Assembly: GCA_011503125.2 (NCBI GenBank)
Contig: WWBZ02000073.1
Span: 744,001 to 808,000, forward strand
Length of the DNA stretch: 64,000 bases
DNA from: Botryosphaeria dothidea
Taxonomy: Eukaryota; Ascomycota; Dothideomycetes; Botryosphaeriales; Botryosphaeriaceae
Direction of reading: 5' to 3'
The translations under genes were made by a program, and so were the position numbers. Numbering within the stretch: the stretch's first letter is position 1; each line of letters begins with the position of its first letter. The notes below the pieces were generated by a model that worked only from the letters and a program-made list of their open reading frames with translations, did no database searches and was not told the DNA's origin. Positions 11,620 through 21,651 of this stretch are shown piece by piece.

Positions 11620-13132
11620 ATGTCGGAATCACAACTCTCTACTTCAAAACGCCCACCCTCGTCATCTTTGGCTTCTCCGCCAAGCAAACGCACCGCCACC
11701 GATTCAGTGAATACCGCACACGCAGTATCTCTTCCCCGACAAAGCCACAGAGCTACCATCAACGATTTACCGGAAGAGCTATTGGATGAAATCCTTGAAT
11801 ACTTCCACATCCACAGTGACACTCAGACGCTCGTAAGATTCGAGATCCTCGACCAATGGAGACACTGCAAGCTCAAAGCCCTGAAAAGTCTGGTCCTGGT
11901 ATCGAAGCGACTCCAGCGCATCACCGAGCTTCATCTGTACCACGCCTACGTCGATCACGGCATCGCGCGCCACAAGCACCAATTCCTCAACCGTCTCATC
12001 GACCGCTCGGATCTGGCTAAGCAACTGGCTATCGTCTACCTGGACGGCTGGGCAAGCGAGCGCCCCAATCCGCGCGGCCGCCGCCAGCTTCGAACCGGAC
12101 GCCGAAGCAGGCCAGCGCTTCGCCGAGGACGTGGCATCGGGGCGCCTCTACGCGCCGGCCACGCTGCTCTTCCTCCTGGCGCGCAACGTCGCCTTCCTCG
12201 ACATCGAGTGCTCACTCGACGAGGAAGACGCGCTCCCCACGCTTCTGCGCGAACGCCCCGGCGGCCGCGTCCTGGACAACCTCGGCCACCTGGCCCTGCA
12301 CCACGCCGACGACGAAGGCGGCATCGACAGCAACGCGCTCGCGCCCTTCCTCAGCCTCCCGCGCCTCCGCGCCGCCACCCTGTGGATGGCCGAGGGCATC
12401 GCCGCCGCCCCGCCCAGGGCCTGGCCGCTCGCGGGCTCGTCCGCCCTCACCTCCCTCACGCTGGACTACTGCGTCGTGACCGCCGAGGCCCTCGGGCCGC
12501 TGCTCGCCAGCACGCAGCGTCTCCGCGCCTTCACGTACCGGCTGGGAAGCGCGCTGGTGTCGGACGAGCAAGTCTCCTTGCCGGACGTCTACGCCGCGCT
12601 GGCCCGGCACGCCGCGCCCACGCTCGAGGCGCTGTGCCTGGACGTCCGCGACTACGACGGCGTCGACGACGACGACGACGACGAAGCGTGTCTGATCCCG
12701 CTGCTGTCCTTTACCCAGCTGCGGTCCCTGCGCGCATCGCGGTGCTTGCTCGTCCCGCGGGCGCAGCTCGACGAGGACCCGGCGAGCTTGGTGCTCGCGG
12801 ACGTGCCGGCGGCGTGCCACGGCCGGCGCGTCGGGGAGCTGCCGGCATCGCTGGAGGAGATGGCGGTTTTCGGCTCCTCTGCGCACGACCATGCGGACGG
12901 GCGGGACTTGCTGCGCTTCGTGCGGGCGATGTGCGGGCGAGCGGTGCTGCCGCCTGCGCTGCGGGAGGTGGATCTGCGGCAGATCTCGGCCGCGGGCGTG
13001 CCGGGCGAGGTTTATGTCGAGCTGGCGGGGGAGACGAGGGCGATGTGCGAGGAGGCTGGTGTGCGGTTGCTGATTAATGAGGAGTTCTCGTTGGGGGTCG
13101 TTGGGATGGGGGAAGATTCGATTTCTGATTGA
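11620..13132 (+). pseudogene. F-box protein, reading frame disrupted by one extra base
   Basis: Starts at ATG 11620 with a Ser/Pro-rich leader, then an F-box at about residues 45-110 (INDLPEELLDEILEYF ... LKALKSLVLVSKRLQRI). F-box proteins recruit substrates to SCF ubiquitin ligases through Skp1. Downstream, leucine-rich segments (LTSLTLDYCVVT, LRSLRASRCLLV) suggest an LRR-like substrate-binding region. The 5' frame loses protein character after about 12050 (run of Arg/Pro). The coding signal resumes one base over from about 12072 (AAAASFEPDAEAG) and runs to the stop at 13132. The span is 1,513 nt; less one base it would encode 503 residues. A 54-nt candidate intron here is a multiple of three and does not restore the frame. 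Either a young frameshift or a base error in the CGCGCGGCCGCCGCC tract. The D-rich run near 12,660 (GVDDDDDDE) is acidic low complexity. Confidence 0.7.
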
Positions 13133-13378
13133 TGGCCGGTTGTCCGCTTCCACCGGTGGATGCACTCTTCTCGTCTTTATTTGAAGATATTGGAGGGCGT
13201 GTTTCTTCCACGTTCAACGCGTTTAGCTTTTCCACATGTTTTACGTATTTGCAACGGCGGTTGAGCACATTGCACAAGGAGCGGACATATCTATACAGAC
13301 ACTTCACAACAGCCTGTCCAATTCTCCCTCTTCTCCCACCACATACACAGAACTCAAACATACACCATCTCCCCCTTC

Positions 13379-13810
13379 TCAAAATCCACCATCCCCGACG
13401 AGTTCCTCAACTCCAGCGTCAACGCTCTGCGGCAGCCCCGGCTCCGTCAGGTAGCCGCTGGTGACCTCGTACTGGTGGCTGTGCCACAGCTGGCGCTCCT
13501 GGTGGTCCAGTTCGGCAAAGGCGTCGCCGGAGATGATGTACTCGACGCCGGCGAGGCGGGCCGGGTTGGAGCCGGGCACGTAGATGGCGCACTGGATGAA
13601 GTCGGCGGACATGAGCACGCAGTGGTGGTTGGCCTGCAGGTAGTGGTTGGGGGCGCCGCTGATGAAGTGGAAGCCGTTGAGGAAGAGCATCATGTTCTCC
13701 GGCCCGATCAGGCCGAGCTTCTGGGGGAGCGGGTTGCTGCTGGCTGCCGCAGCGGTGCTGGAGAGCAGCATGCTGAGCGCGGTTGTGGTGAGGAACGCTG
13801 GGGTATGCAT
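13379..13810 (-). CDS. small secreted DUF1264-family protein, C-terminus shortened
   Basis: 143 residues from the ATG at 13810, chosen because it begins a clear signal peptide (MHTPAFLTTTALSMLLSSTA, cleavage near AAA). An in-frame ATG also lies at 13858. The mature part matches the DUF1264 / oil-body-associated family: NGFHFISGAPNHYLQANHHC, FIQCAIYVP, RLAGVEYIISGDAF and LWHSHQYEVTSG. The histidines and cysteines in these blocks are the family's conserved positions. Biochemical function in fungi is not established. Family members normally continue with a YGKTWH-type C-terminal block; this frame stops after SVDAGVEELVGDGGF, so that block is missing. A +1 reading at the same place stays open another 20 codons, but it does not resemble the family either. 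Convergent with the F-box gene. Confidence 0.8.
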   Translation of the reverse strand: MHTPAFLTTTALSMLLSSTAAAASSNPLPQKLGLIGPENMMLFLNGFHFISGAPNHYLQANHHCVLMSADFIQCAIYVPGSNPARLAGVEYIISGDAFAELDHQERQLWHSHQYEVTSGYLTEPGLPQSVDAGVEELVGDGGF

Positions 13811-13927
13811 TCTGATTGTCGGGTTTAGGAAGTGGCGATTGAGAGACAATTGAGGCACTGTGTATGCAGCGAATCTTTGGAGGTGAGAACGTGATTTGGT
13901 GATGGGAATCCATAGCTAAAGCCATTA

Positions 13928-13935
13928 TATTTATA
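13928..13935 (-). promoter_or_regulatory. TATA-like element of the DUF1264 gene
   Basis: On the minus strand this reads TATAAATA, about 118 bases upstream of the ATG at 13810. The position suits a core promoter with a leader of roughly 80-90 nt. Confidence 0.4.
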
Positions 13936-16900
13936 GTGAGTTCACACCTCCAGTGACGTGCGAACATCGGGGATCATACATTTGGTGCTGGCTTAGTGAA
14001 CTCCACAATAGATGCTAAGGCCGGCGGTGAATACAGTGATATCGGCAATGGTAATTGATGGTGAGGGGAAATCGGCACAGGAAAATGATCATACGATTGA
14101 GGAAGCCAGGAGTAGGCAAAACCAGCAAGAAACAACGCATCCCGGTAGAAGAAGATGGTGTACTGCACGCAGCCGTACCTGAACGTCGGCACAATCCCCG
14201 CCGGTTTTCAAGATGGCCTCCCATTCCAGGTAAACTAAGGCCCTCGTCTTGTCCCGCGATGTTCCGCAGAGAGCATGCATGATGGACATGACAACATAAA
14301 GATGACTTTGTTTAATACCGTTGTGCAGGTCGGCTTACGGTCTACTCAGTAGTACAAGATGGGATGCCGAAGACGGGTTGCGGCGGGCCTGATTTGTCTG
14401 GTGTCCGTTTTACAGGCACGGAAGCACCTGAGGCGCGTAAAAGCTATGCTCTTGCAAGAGAAGGTTAACAGGCCAATATGGCGCTCCACGGGCTAGAAGG
14501 TGTTTGCGTCAGCCATGCGTGGCGGGTTCGCCAAGCAAGCGGGCCGCGGAGATTTTCGGAGACATTTTGAGGCGAGGTCGCCGACCTCGTGAAGCGTTGC
14601 CTCGGAACGCGGCGACCTGCTCGAAGCGGGGGAAGCCGTGGCGGGTTGGAAGAAAACGATGGGCGAGAACCAAGTCGATGAGTGTCCAGATGGCGCTTGA
14701 TGAGAAATGCAGCGGCGGCGGCGGGATACTGGCATTTCGGCAACCGGCTGTGACGTGTGAAGAGATGCGGTCAGGCATCGAGGCGCACAAGACACAGGGT
14801 TGAAAGAAAAGAGTGAGACTGCCCTATTCTGGTAAGACCAAGTGGAGAACAGTGAACGACTGCTGTGAGATAAGATGAAGCAAATGAGGCAGAGGGAATG
14901 GAAGAACACCAGCAATTAGAAGGCATGGTTGAGATGGCATGACTGAAAGCTAGGAAATGCATTGCCTCGAAGGCAAGACGTCGAGCAATGGTGCAGCAGG
15001 GCGCTGATAGTATATATCAGCGCACGCGATTGCGCAATTTCTCGTGACTTCCCATTGCGGCAGTCGGCTAAGCGAGAAATCCATCAAGGTAAACGTCCTG
15101 TCAATCCACCCTCGCGCCATCCTCAGCTTCGCGACTGGTCTTCCAGCATGCGCCGCTTCTCCTTCATTTTCATCTGCGAAGATATGGAGATTGACTTTCA
15201 CCGCGAATATACCTTCGCAATCTTCCGCAAATTCCCTCGCCTTCTCCCCGCACCGCCGGCGTGTGCGGCCTGTTTGACTTTTACATCATGAACCACCTTG
15301 TTCATGTTCCGATTACTCTGAAAACTAGGTGGACCCTCCACCTGGGAATTTCCGGGCTTCATGTTTCCCGCTTGCTGTGGTAATACAGTTGCTCATTTCC
15401 GTCAGGTAGGTCGTGTGTGTGTGGTACATGAACACCTCACAGTCGAACAAGACAACCCTCGTTCGTTCAAATGAGCCGATCGACTGCTACTCTTACTTGC
15501 CAAATTTGACCACAGTCAGCTGTAGAGATTGACATACCTTTCCGAAGCGTCAAACCAACGACAGGAAAGCACCAATTGCGGCTTTCCTTCATGCATCATT
15601 TTGCTCTGAATTTCCCGCCTGCCTCTGGAAAATACTACAACTCAAATGTAGGCTTGTTGGTGAGGGGGCGGTGCCGAATCTTCAATATCAGCATCCCCAC
15701 TTTCCGCTTCCGCGAGACGGACGTGCCCGATAGCAGGCGGTGGCAGATTTGGAGTTTTCGTGTCTAGATTTCTTTCCGGAGGGAAGGATTGTATTGGATG
15801 ATGTGAGGGGTTGAAGGAGGGCTATGCCGGAAACCAGGAAGGGGTTGCAGTAGGATGGGTCATTGCGCCAGGGTGCCTTGGTTTTGGAGGATGTGTCGCG
15901 GGCGGGGTAGTGGTTTAACGTAAGGAAGAAAGGGAGAGGATGATTGATGCTTTGGAGGGAGAAGAATGGGTGGATCGCAGGCCCATTGAACTTGATAATG
16001 AGGCTATTCTTTCCGTAACTTACCCATGCTTTGGCATGACTCTGAGAACGGATGCTGACAAAATAATATTTTTTCAGGTGCCATAGGGTCGTGGCCGTAG
16101 CAATCGTTGAAGCTCAGCGAGCTGAGGCCTGGAAGTAAGAAAAGCGGAGAAACCCGTGAGATGGATCATATGTCCAGAGGTAACCCATAACGTCAGGTGA
16201 ACACGATCAACTCCAGACGTTCGCCTGGCCTGCGGTCGTGGCAGTGTTTGGTTCTCGCCGGGTAGAGCACCTGCATACGAACGAGTCATTCCTGCAGGAT
16301 GGAGGAAGTGACGGATTGGGGCGGCTTACTCACAGAGTCTAGATAAAATGAGCTATCATGAAGCTTGTGGAGGCTCAGTTGGTCTAGTCCGTGTCAACTA
16401 GCAGCAGGTGTTCCTGTCGGCTAACTTGGGGACGGGGCCGGGCTGCGTAGGCCGAAAGCTTGAGCTCTGCCGAAGTGCATGCATGCAACCCGTACGTGCT
16501 GATCAGGTGTTTGACCCGTGGTAGCAAGGCCTAGAGGTCGAGATCTGGACAGAAGGTGGCGTGAGTGGGATGAATAAGGACGCCGCGCCGGACTTAAAGA
16601 CCTTCGTAATTAAGGACGTTGCAGAGCCGGTGGGGTAACCGTAGTAGATATAGGCCAAATATGGACTTGGACGCCTTTCTGCACTACGTGAGGCCTTGGA
16701 ATTACTCAATTAGTGTACTTTCTGTTGCAGATGGAGTGCATGCAACACAGGGATGCCGATAAATACGAAAGTCTTATCTCATTCGATGCACCCAGAGTCC
16801 GGGGAATTGGTAGCCTGAGTCGGGCAGACGAGGCAGGAAGTAGTGATGCAGTGCCACTTTGAGAATCATAGTGATGACCTGCGGTGTTTCCGACGTCTCG

Positions 16901-17466
16901 GGTGGCATTGAGCGGAGAGCAGATCTGGGTTCAGTTACGAGTTTGGAAGCTGAGCAGATGATGGTTGGCCTTGAATTTGGGTAGTGTAAGCAATCCGTGT
17001 GTAACATGTTGTACTTGTTTACTGGATCATGTAAAATCACAACCCCGGGATACCGGCGCTCCCACGTGCAGCTTGGTGCTCCAGGGACGCGAGACGGACC
17101 CTTTTCGGGATTAAGGTGTTTACATGACGGTTCCAGTAAACTAAGTGGCGTCAGTCCCAGATCGAGCTCCTGTGTACAGTAAGCACCACGTCGAAAATGC
17201 GATTGGCCAACCTTACAGACGACGTGCGGGCACGGAGAAAATGAAGTCCGATGGGGCTGAAGCTGCCGCCAAAGGATTGCTGGGTGCCCTGAACAGGATC
17301 CCTGTATCATCGGGTCCCCTTTTCGGCAACCATGCAACCATCCTGCTTTTCGTGCGAAGTACCCATGACACAATGTCGCTCGGCCGAAGCTTATTCACCC
17401 AGGAACGCATATTCGGAAACGCCACGAGAAAAGTGGGCCGATAAAGCAGCTGTGCTCAATGGTCGA
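13936..17466. other. 3.5-kb region without a recognisable gene
   Basis: Several frames of 90-200 codons occur on both strands (the longest on minus, 16774-17373), but none has domain motifs, a splice chain or a convincing composition. No terminal inverted repeats or strong A+T bias (as in RIP-mutated transposons) is visible by eye. The last part is the promoter of the FAD monooxygenase. Confidence 0.45.
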
Positions 17467-17472
17467 TATAAA
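17467..17472 (+). promoter_or_regulatory. TATA box of the FAD monooxygenase gene
   Basis: TATAAA, 98 bases upstream of the ATG at 17565, the only good TATA match just ahead of this gene. Confidence 0.4.
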
Positions 17473-17564
17473 AGTACTTCTTCCATGTGAGAGGTACTGT
17501 AGAACACAGAAAGACCCTCTTTGGCGATTGTTTCACTTCAACAGTATCATCGACCTCCCACAAA

Positions 17565-19176
17565 ATGGCTCCTGAACAGCACGTTACCGTTGGCATTGTT
17601 GGTGGTGGAGTTGCTGGCCTGACGTTGGCAAATATCCTCGAGCAAGCGGGTATTTCCTATGTTCTCTGGGAAGCAAGGGACGAGATTGCGCCTCAGGAAG
17701 GTGCGAGCATCGGGTTGATGCCGAACGGTCTGCGAATTCTAGATCAGATTGGCCTCCTGCCTGAAATCGAGGAGTATGCAGCACCCCATCAATCGTGGGA
17801 ATACCGCGACAGTGATGGCACTCTTCTGAACACTCTCAATGCTATGGGATCATACCCAGAGCTGTAAGTCCTGCATCTTATCTCAATCAAGCTTATCGAG
17901 ATCCATGACTGCTAACCGCCTTATCTTACCAAAGCCTTGGCTATGGGTCCTTCTTCATGGAAAGGAAACGCGTCTTAGAGATCCTTCATAACGGTGTGAA
18001 GGACAAGACTCCGCTGCACACTTCGAAGAGGGCCTGTTTGATAGAGGATGCTGGGGCGAAAGCCATTGTCACTGCAGTCGACGGGAGCCAATTCAGCTGT
18101 GACTTCGTGGCGGGGGCCGATGGCGTGCGGAGTATCGTCCGCCGTCAGATCGAAGAAGCGCTGCCCCACCTTCAGAAGACTCCGCAGAGTAAGCTCAAAA
18201 TATCTACGCCGTCAAGGCATGTTTGAGAGAAAACAAATTGCTCACTGATAGCCAAGACTTTGCGGCCAAGTACGCCTGCGTGTATGGCATGTCCAACGCT
18301 CTTCCGGAAATTGGTCCCGGGCGAGCCTTCACTATCCACCGCGCAAATATCTCCTCACTGATCTTCTCCGGAGCTGGAGGTGTGCTCTTCTGGTTCGTGT
18401 TTGTGGACTTGAAGGAATCCGTTGAGTTTGGTAAGACCAAGAGGTACGTTGACGCAGACATCGACGCCGTCTTCGCCGAGATGGCAGATGTCATTATCAC
18501 CGATGGTGTCAACTTCTCCGACATGTATCGTGCCAGGCGCACCGCGATGATGGCCCCGCTCGAGCAAGGGCTCGTCGATACCTGGTTCTCCGGGAGGATG
18601 TTTCTCTTGGGAGATTCCGCGCACAAGGTCAGCATTCCCACAAACCCTAAATTGAATCATGGGTCCTAAACATAGTTCAACCAGATGCTGCCGCACACGG
18701 CCATGGGGGCGATGCAGGCCATGGAATCGGCTGCCTGCTTCACCAGCCTGCTCATGGAGCTCCGAACGCACCTCGGAGGCACCCTCGAGGCTGGCATCCC
18801 GTCGGAAGACGTCCAGGCATGCCTCACGACGTACGCCCAGAAGCGCCACAACCGGGTGGCTGAGGTGATCCAAACGGGAGACTTCCACTGCATGACTCAG
18901 CTGAAGATTGGCCCCGCAGCGGACGGTTGGACGCGGCGCCTCCCGATGCTGAGGAACGAAATGTGGCTGAACATTGTGCTTGATGGATTCTGCAGGGCTG
19001 AGATGCTGGAGGGTTGGCATCAGAACAGCGAGCGAGTCGACTACTACACCGAGCAAGCGCAGCTGATGAGGGAGAAGTTTGAGAAGATGAAGATGATGCG
19101 CGGACCGCCGGGAGGAGGTGCTGCCCCTCCGGCGAATCAGACTCAGAAACCTGAGATGATCCCTGCTCCGGCGTGA
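17565..19176 (+). CDS. FAD-dependent monooxygenase
   Basis: Four-exon model: 17565-17863, 17935-18188, 18257-18627, 18676-19176; 474 residues. The N-terminal Rossmann motif [20 protein letters not shown] binds [23 protein letters not shown] and the DG motif [12 protein letters not shown] follow, then the GD motif [20 protein letters not shown], which crosses the third intron. This is the p-hydroxybenzoate-hydroxylase-like class A flavoprotein fold, closest in motif style to fungal secondary-metabolite epoxidases (PaxM-like; family knowledge). Intron 2 has two nearby 3' AGs (GATAG at 18251, CCAAG at 18256); only the second keeps the frame ([13 protein letters not shown]). The tail is rich in Lys/Met then Gly/Pro/Ala, without an obvious C-terminal membrane helix, unlike many meroterpenoid epoxidases. 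No polyketide or terpene backbone gene is nearby, so its substrate is unknown. Confidence 0.85.
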
Positions 19177-19524
19177 GCGCTTTTCCCAGAGTGTACATTC
19201 AGCTTTCGATCTTTCCCTTTGAGTAACTTTGGCTTTGTATATTGTTAGCAGTGACGTCTTTCGGGCTCAGGTACACAACAAATGTTAGTTAAGCAGTTCG
19301 TGTCAGACGACAAGGTTAATTCCAAGAAAGTAGCTGCTGCACGTACTACCCAGCTAGCTGGTAGTTGCTGCAGGAGGGCAGTCAGCTTACATGCTGAAAA
19401 GGTCGTGGCCGGACCTCGGCACATGACATGCCTTTTCCCCTCCCCTGCTTTAGCTCCCGCACTTCCGCCAGTATATCTCCACTACACATCTAGATTCCCG
19501 TTGTCCGACGCACAGCAATATTCA
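19177..19524. other. intergenic region
   Basis: 348 bases between the monooxygenase stop and the ATG of the second crotonase. The crotonase frame stays open upstream to 19282, but that extension (LVKQFVSDDKVNS...) has no crotonase or targeting character, so it is treated as leader/promoter. Confidence 0.45.
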
Positions 19525-20370
19525 ATGGCACCCACCGAAGAGCAATCCGTACTGCGCCGGACGTCGTCCGACGGCATCACAACGATAACCATCAACCGCC
19601 CCCATGTTCGGAACGCGGTAAATGCTGCAACGGCACTCCAACTCGCCGACGCCTTTCGCTCCTTCGACCGCGATGACACGCAGAAAGTCTGCGTTTTCAC
19701 CGGCGCCGGTGGCACCTTCTGCGCTGGCTACGACCTACATGAAGTAGCCACCAACGCACCGTCCAACATCGCCGACCCGAACCCCGTAGCCGACGCCCAC
19801 AAGGGCGTTGACGGCGCGCCCGGTCCCATGGGCCCGTCTCGCATGTCCTTCAGCAAGCCCGTCATCGCCGCCGTTTCGGGGCACGCGGTGGCGGGCGGCC
19901 TGGAGCTGGCGCTGCTGGCTGACGTCCGCGTCGTCGACACCAGCGCCGTCTTCGGCGTCTTCTGCCGGCGCTTCGGCGTGCCTCTGATCGACGGCGGCAC
20001 GGTGCGGCTGCCCAAGGTCGTCGGGCTGGGCAGGGCGCTGGACATGATCCTCACCGGCCGCCCCGTGGGCGCCCAGGAGGCGCTGGCGTTCGGCCTGGCG
20101 AATCGGGTCGTCGAGAAGGGGAACGCGCTGGACGAGGCCATGCGGATTGCACAAAGCCTGCTTCGCTTCCCGCAGATGTGCATGAGAGCGGATCTGAGAT
20201 CGGCGCATTACGGTGTCTTTGACGCCGTCAGCATGCGCGATGCCCTGAGGTTTGAGAACGACGGCGGGGCTCGGGTGATTGAGCGTGAAAGCATTCAGGG
20301 GGCGGCGCGATTCGATCAAGGCGAAGGCCGGAAAGGATCTTTTGAGAGGCCTGAGAAGGCGAAGCTGTAG
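19525..20370 (+). CDS. enoyl-CoA hydratase/isomerase family protein (PTS1 AKL), intronless
   Basis: 281 residues from ATG 19525; the longer upstream frame is rejected because homology-like sequence starts right after this ATG. Crotonase signatures: ITINRPHVRNAVN, oxyanion-hole GTFCAGYDLHEVA, and PVIAAVSGHAVAGGLELALL. The second oxyanion segment is followed by FCRRFGVPLIDGGTVRLPKV. At the two hydratase glutamate positions this protein has Arg (CRRF) and Asp (LIDGG), as in a large bacterial, mainly actinobacterial, crotonase subgroup (family knowledge). Classical syn-hydration of enoyl-CoA is therefore uncertain. The C-terminus PEKAKL is a good peroxisomal type 1 signal. It lies 348 bases after the FAD monooxygenase on the same strand. 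Lack of introns in an otherwise intron-rich neighbourhood, and the bacterial-style active site, make past transfer possible but unproven. Confidence 0.88.
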   Translation: MAPTEEQSVLRRTSSDGITTITINRPHVRNAVNAATALQLADAFRSFDRDDTQKVCVFTGAGGTFCAGYDLHEVATNAPSNIADPNPVADAHKGVDGAPGPMGPSRMSFSKPVIAAVSGHAVAGGLELALLADVRVVDTSAVFGVFCRRFGVPLIDGGTVRLPKVVGLGRALDMILTGRPVGAQEALAFGLANRVVEKGNALDEAMRIAQSLLRFPQMCMRADLRSAHYGVFDAVSMRDALRFENDGGARVIERESIQGAARFDQGEGRKGSFERPEKAKL

Positions 20371-21651
20371 CGCTTGCCACGAGGGAGCTCGTTAAACAGG
20401 AATTGAGCCAATCACGCTGACCCCTGTCTCAAGAATGGCTGGCAAATGACGGAGGAATTGCCGACTCCGGGGCATCGAACAATGATGGCTTGTCTAGCCA
20501 GAAGGCCGGGAATCACTCCGGAACCGGCTATCAAGTCTATCACGATTTTCGGTGGCTGATGGATCACTTGGCTCACGGGAATGATCCAACGATCGATGAG
20601 AGTGCCCTTCCGATGCTTAGTCGGTCACTTCAAGATAGGGGAAGTGCGCGTGCATCAAGCATCTCAAGCTTTCCCACCGATGCTCTTGCGTTCACTCTCG
20701 TCTGCTCCCGCCAGCGAATCCTTTCGAACTGGAATGTGACGTCTATTCATAGCGATTGCAGACTGGGCATGCAGGCTGCGGCCCTGAAAGCCCAGCCAAT
20801 CAGACGCTACAACCTGCATGATGACTTCACCGAAAAACGCTATCTCTGAAGGCTCCCACTTTTCCAATGGCTCCCCTCCATGCAAGGCTCCGTGCCGAGA
20901 ATACTTGCTCTTCTCCATCCAATGTCCCTCGTCTCGTTTCCCCGCAGTCGTCCATCAATCGAATTTCGTCTGCCCTCCTCTTTCCGCTCAACGCACAACG
21001 CGATGTCCCACGATACATTCTGTAAAATCTTCCACTCTCATGCCGCCAGCACAAGTTGTCAATAGACCAACAAGCAACGACCATGATACCAGACGGAATG
21101 AAACAAGCCGAGAAGATCGCAAACATCACGCAGCCGTTACATTCGAGAAGATGAAAAGACCCAAACAATACTACGCCGTCTCCGCCCCAGCCACGAAACA
21201 GTGAGTATGCTTCTCTTCAACAAAAATGAAAATGATGGAAGGAAAATTCTTTCTGTCCCTCTGACTACAAAGAAGAGACTTATGACAGTAGAATCAAAAA
21301 GAAGTAATACACACACATCTCTTCAAGAGTATGCTAAAAAAAAAAAACATAAAGAGAAGTAACGTGATCCCGTAACCCATATCCCATATCTCGCTTTTTT
21401 CTTTCGCAAGTTCCCCCCCGATCCCGGAAGGAAATATTTTTTCCCATCCTCGGTCTATGCACCCTGCCACAAATTTGCTCCTGGCCAAAAAAAAAAAAAG
21501 GGTAAGCAAGAGAATGAAAAGCCGCCATCACAATGCTACAATCCCATCTTTTTCGTCCCATCTTTCACCACCTCCCCAAAAACGCCAAACCTCACAACAA
21601 TTTCCCACAACAATGCCTTCTCTTAACCATTCATTATGCATCGTCCCCACA
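20371..21651. other. intergenic region (convergent 3' ends)
   Basis: Lies between the convergent crotonase and histidine kinase genes. Short frames only. Two A-runs (21336-21347, 12 nt; 21487-21499, 13 nt) and T-rich stretches fit 3' untranslated and polyadenylation sequence. Nothing else recognised. Confidence 0.5.

Noticed and set aside
14493..14915. 140-codon minus-strand open frame
   Set aside because: Ser/Cys/Pro-rich reading without domains, overlapping other equally open frames.
16774..17373. 199-codon minus-strand open frame
   Set aside because: No domain, erratic composition, no splice partners; likely chance in the upstream region of the FAD monooxygenase.
2988..20370. Complete secondary-metabolite gene cluster
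   Set aside because: No PKS, NRPS, terpene cyclase, prenyltransferase or P450 is visible; only tailoring-type and regulatory genes occur, so a complete cluster cannot be claimed.
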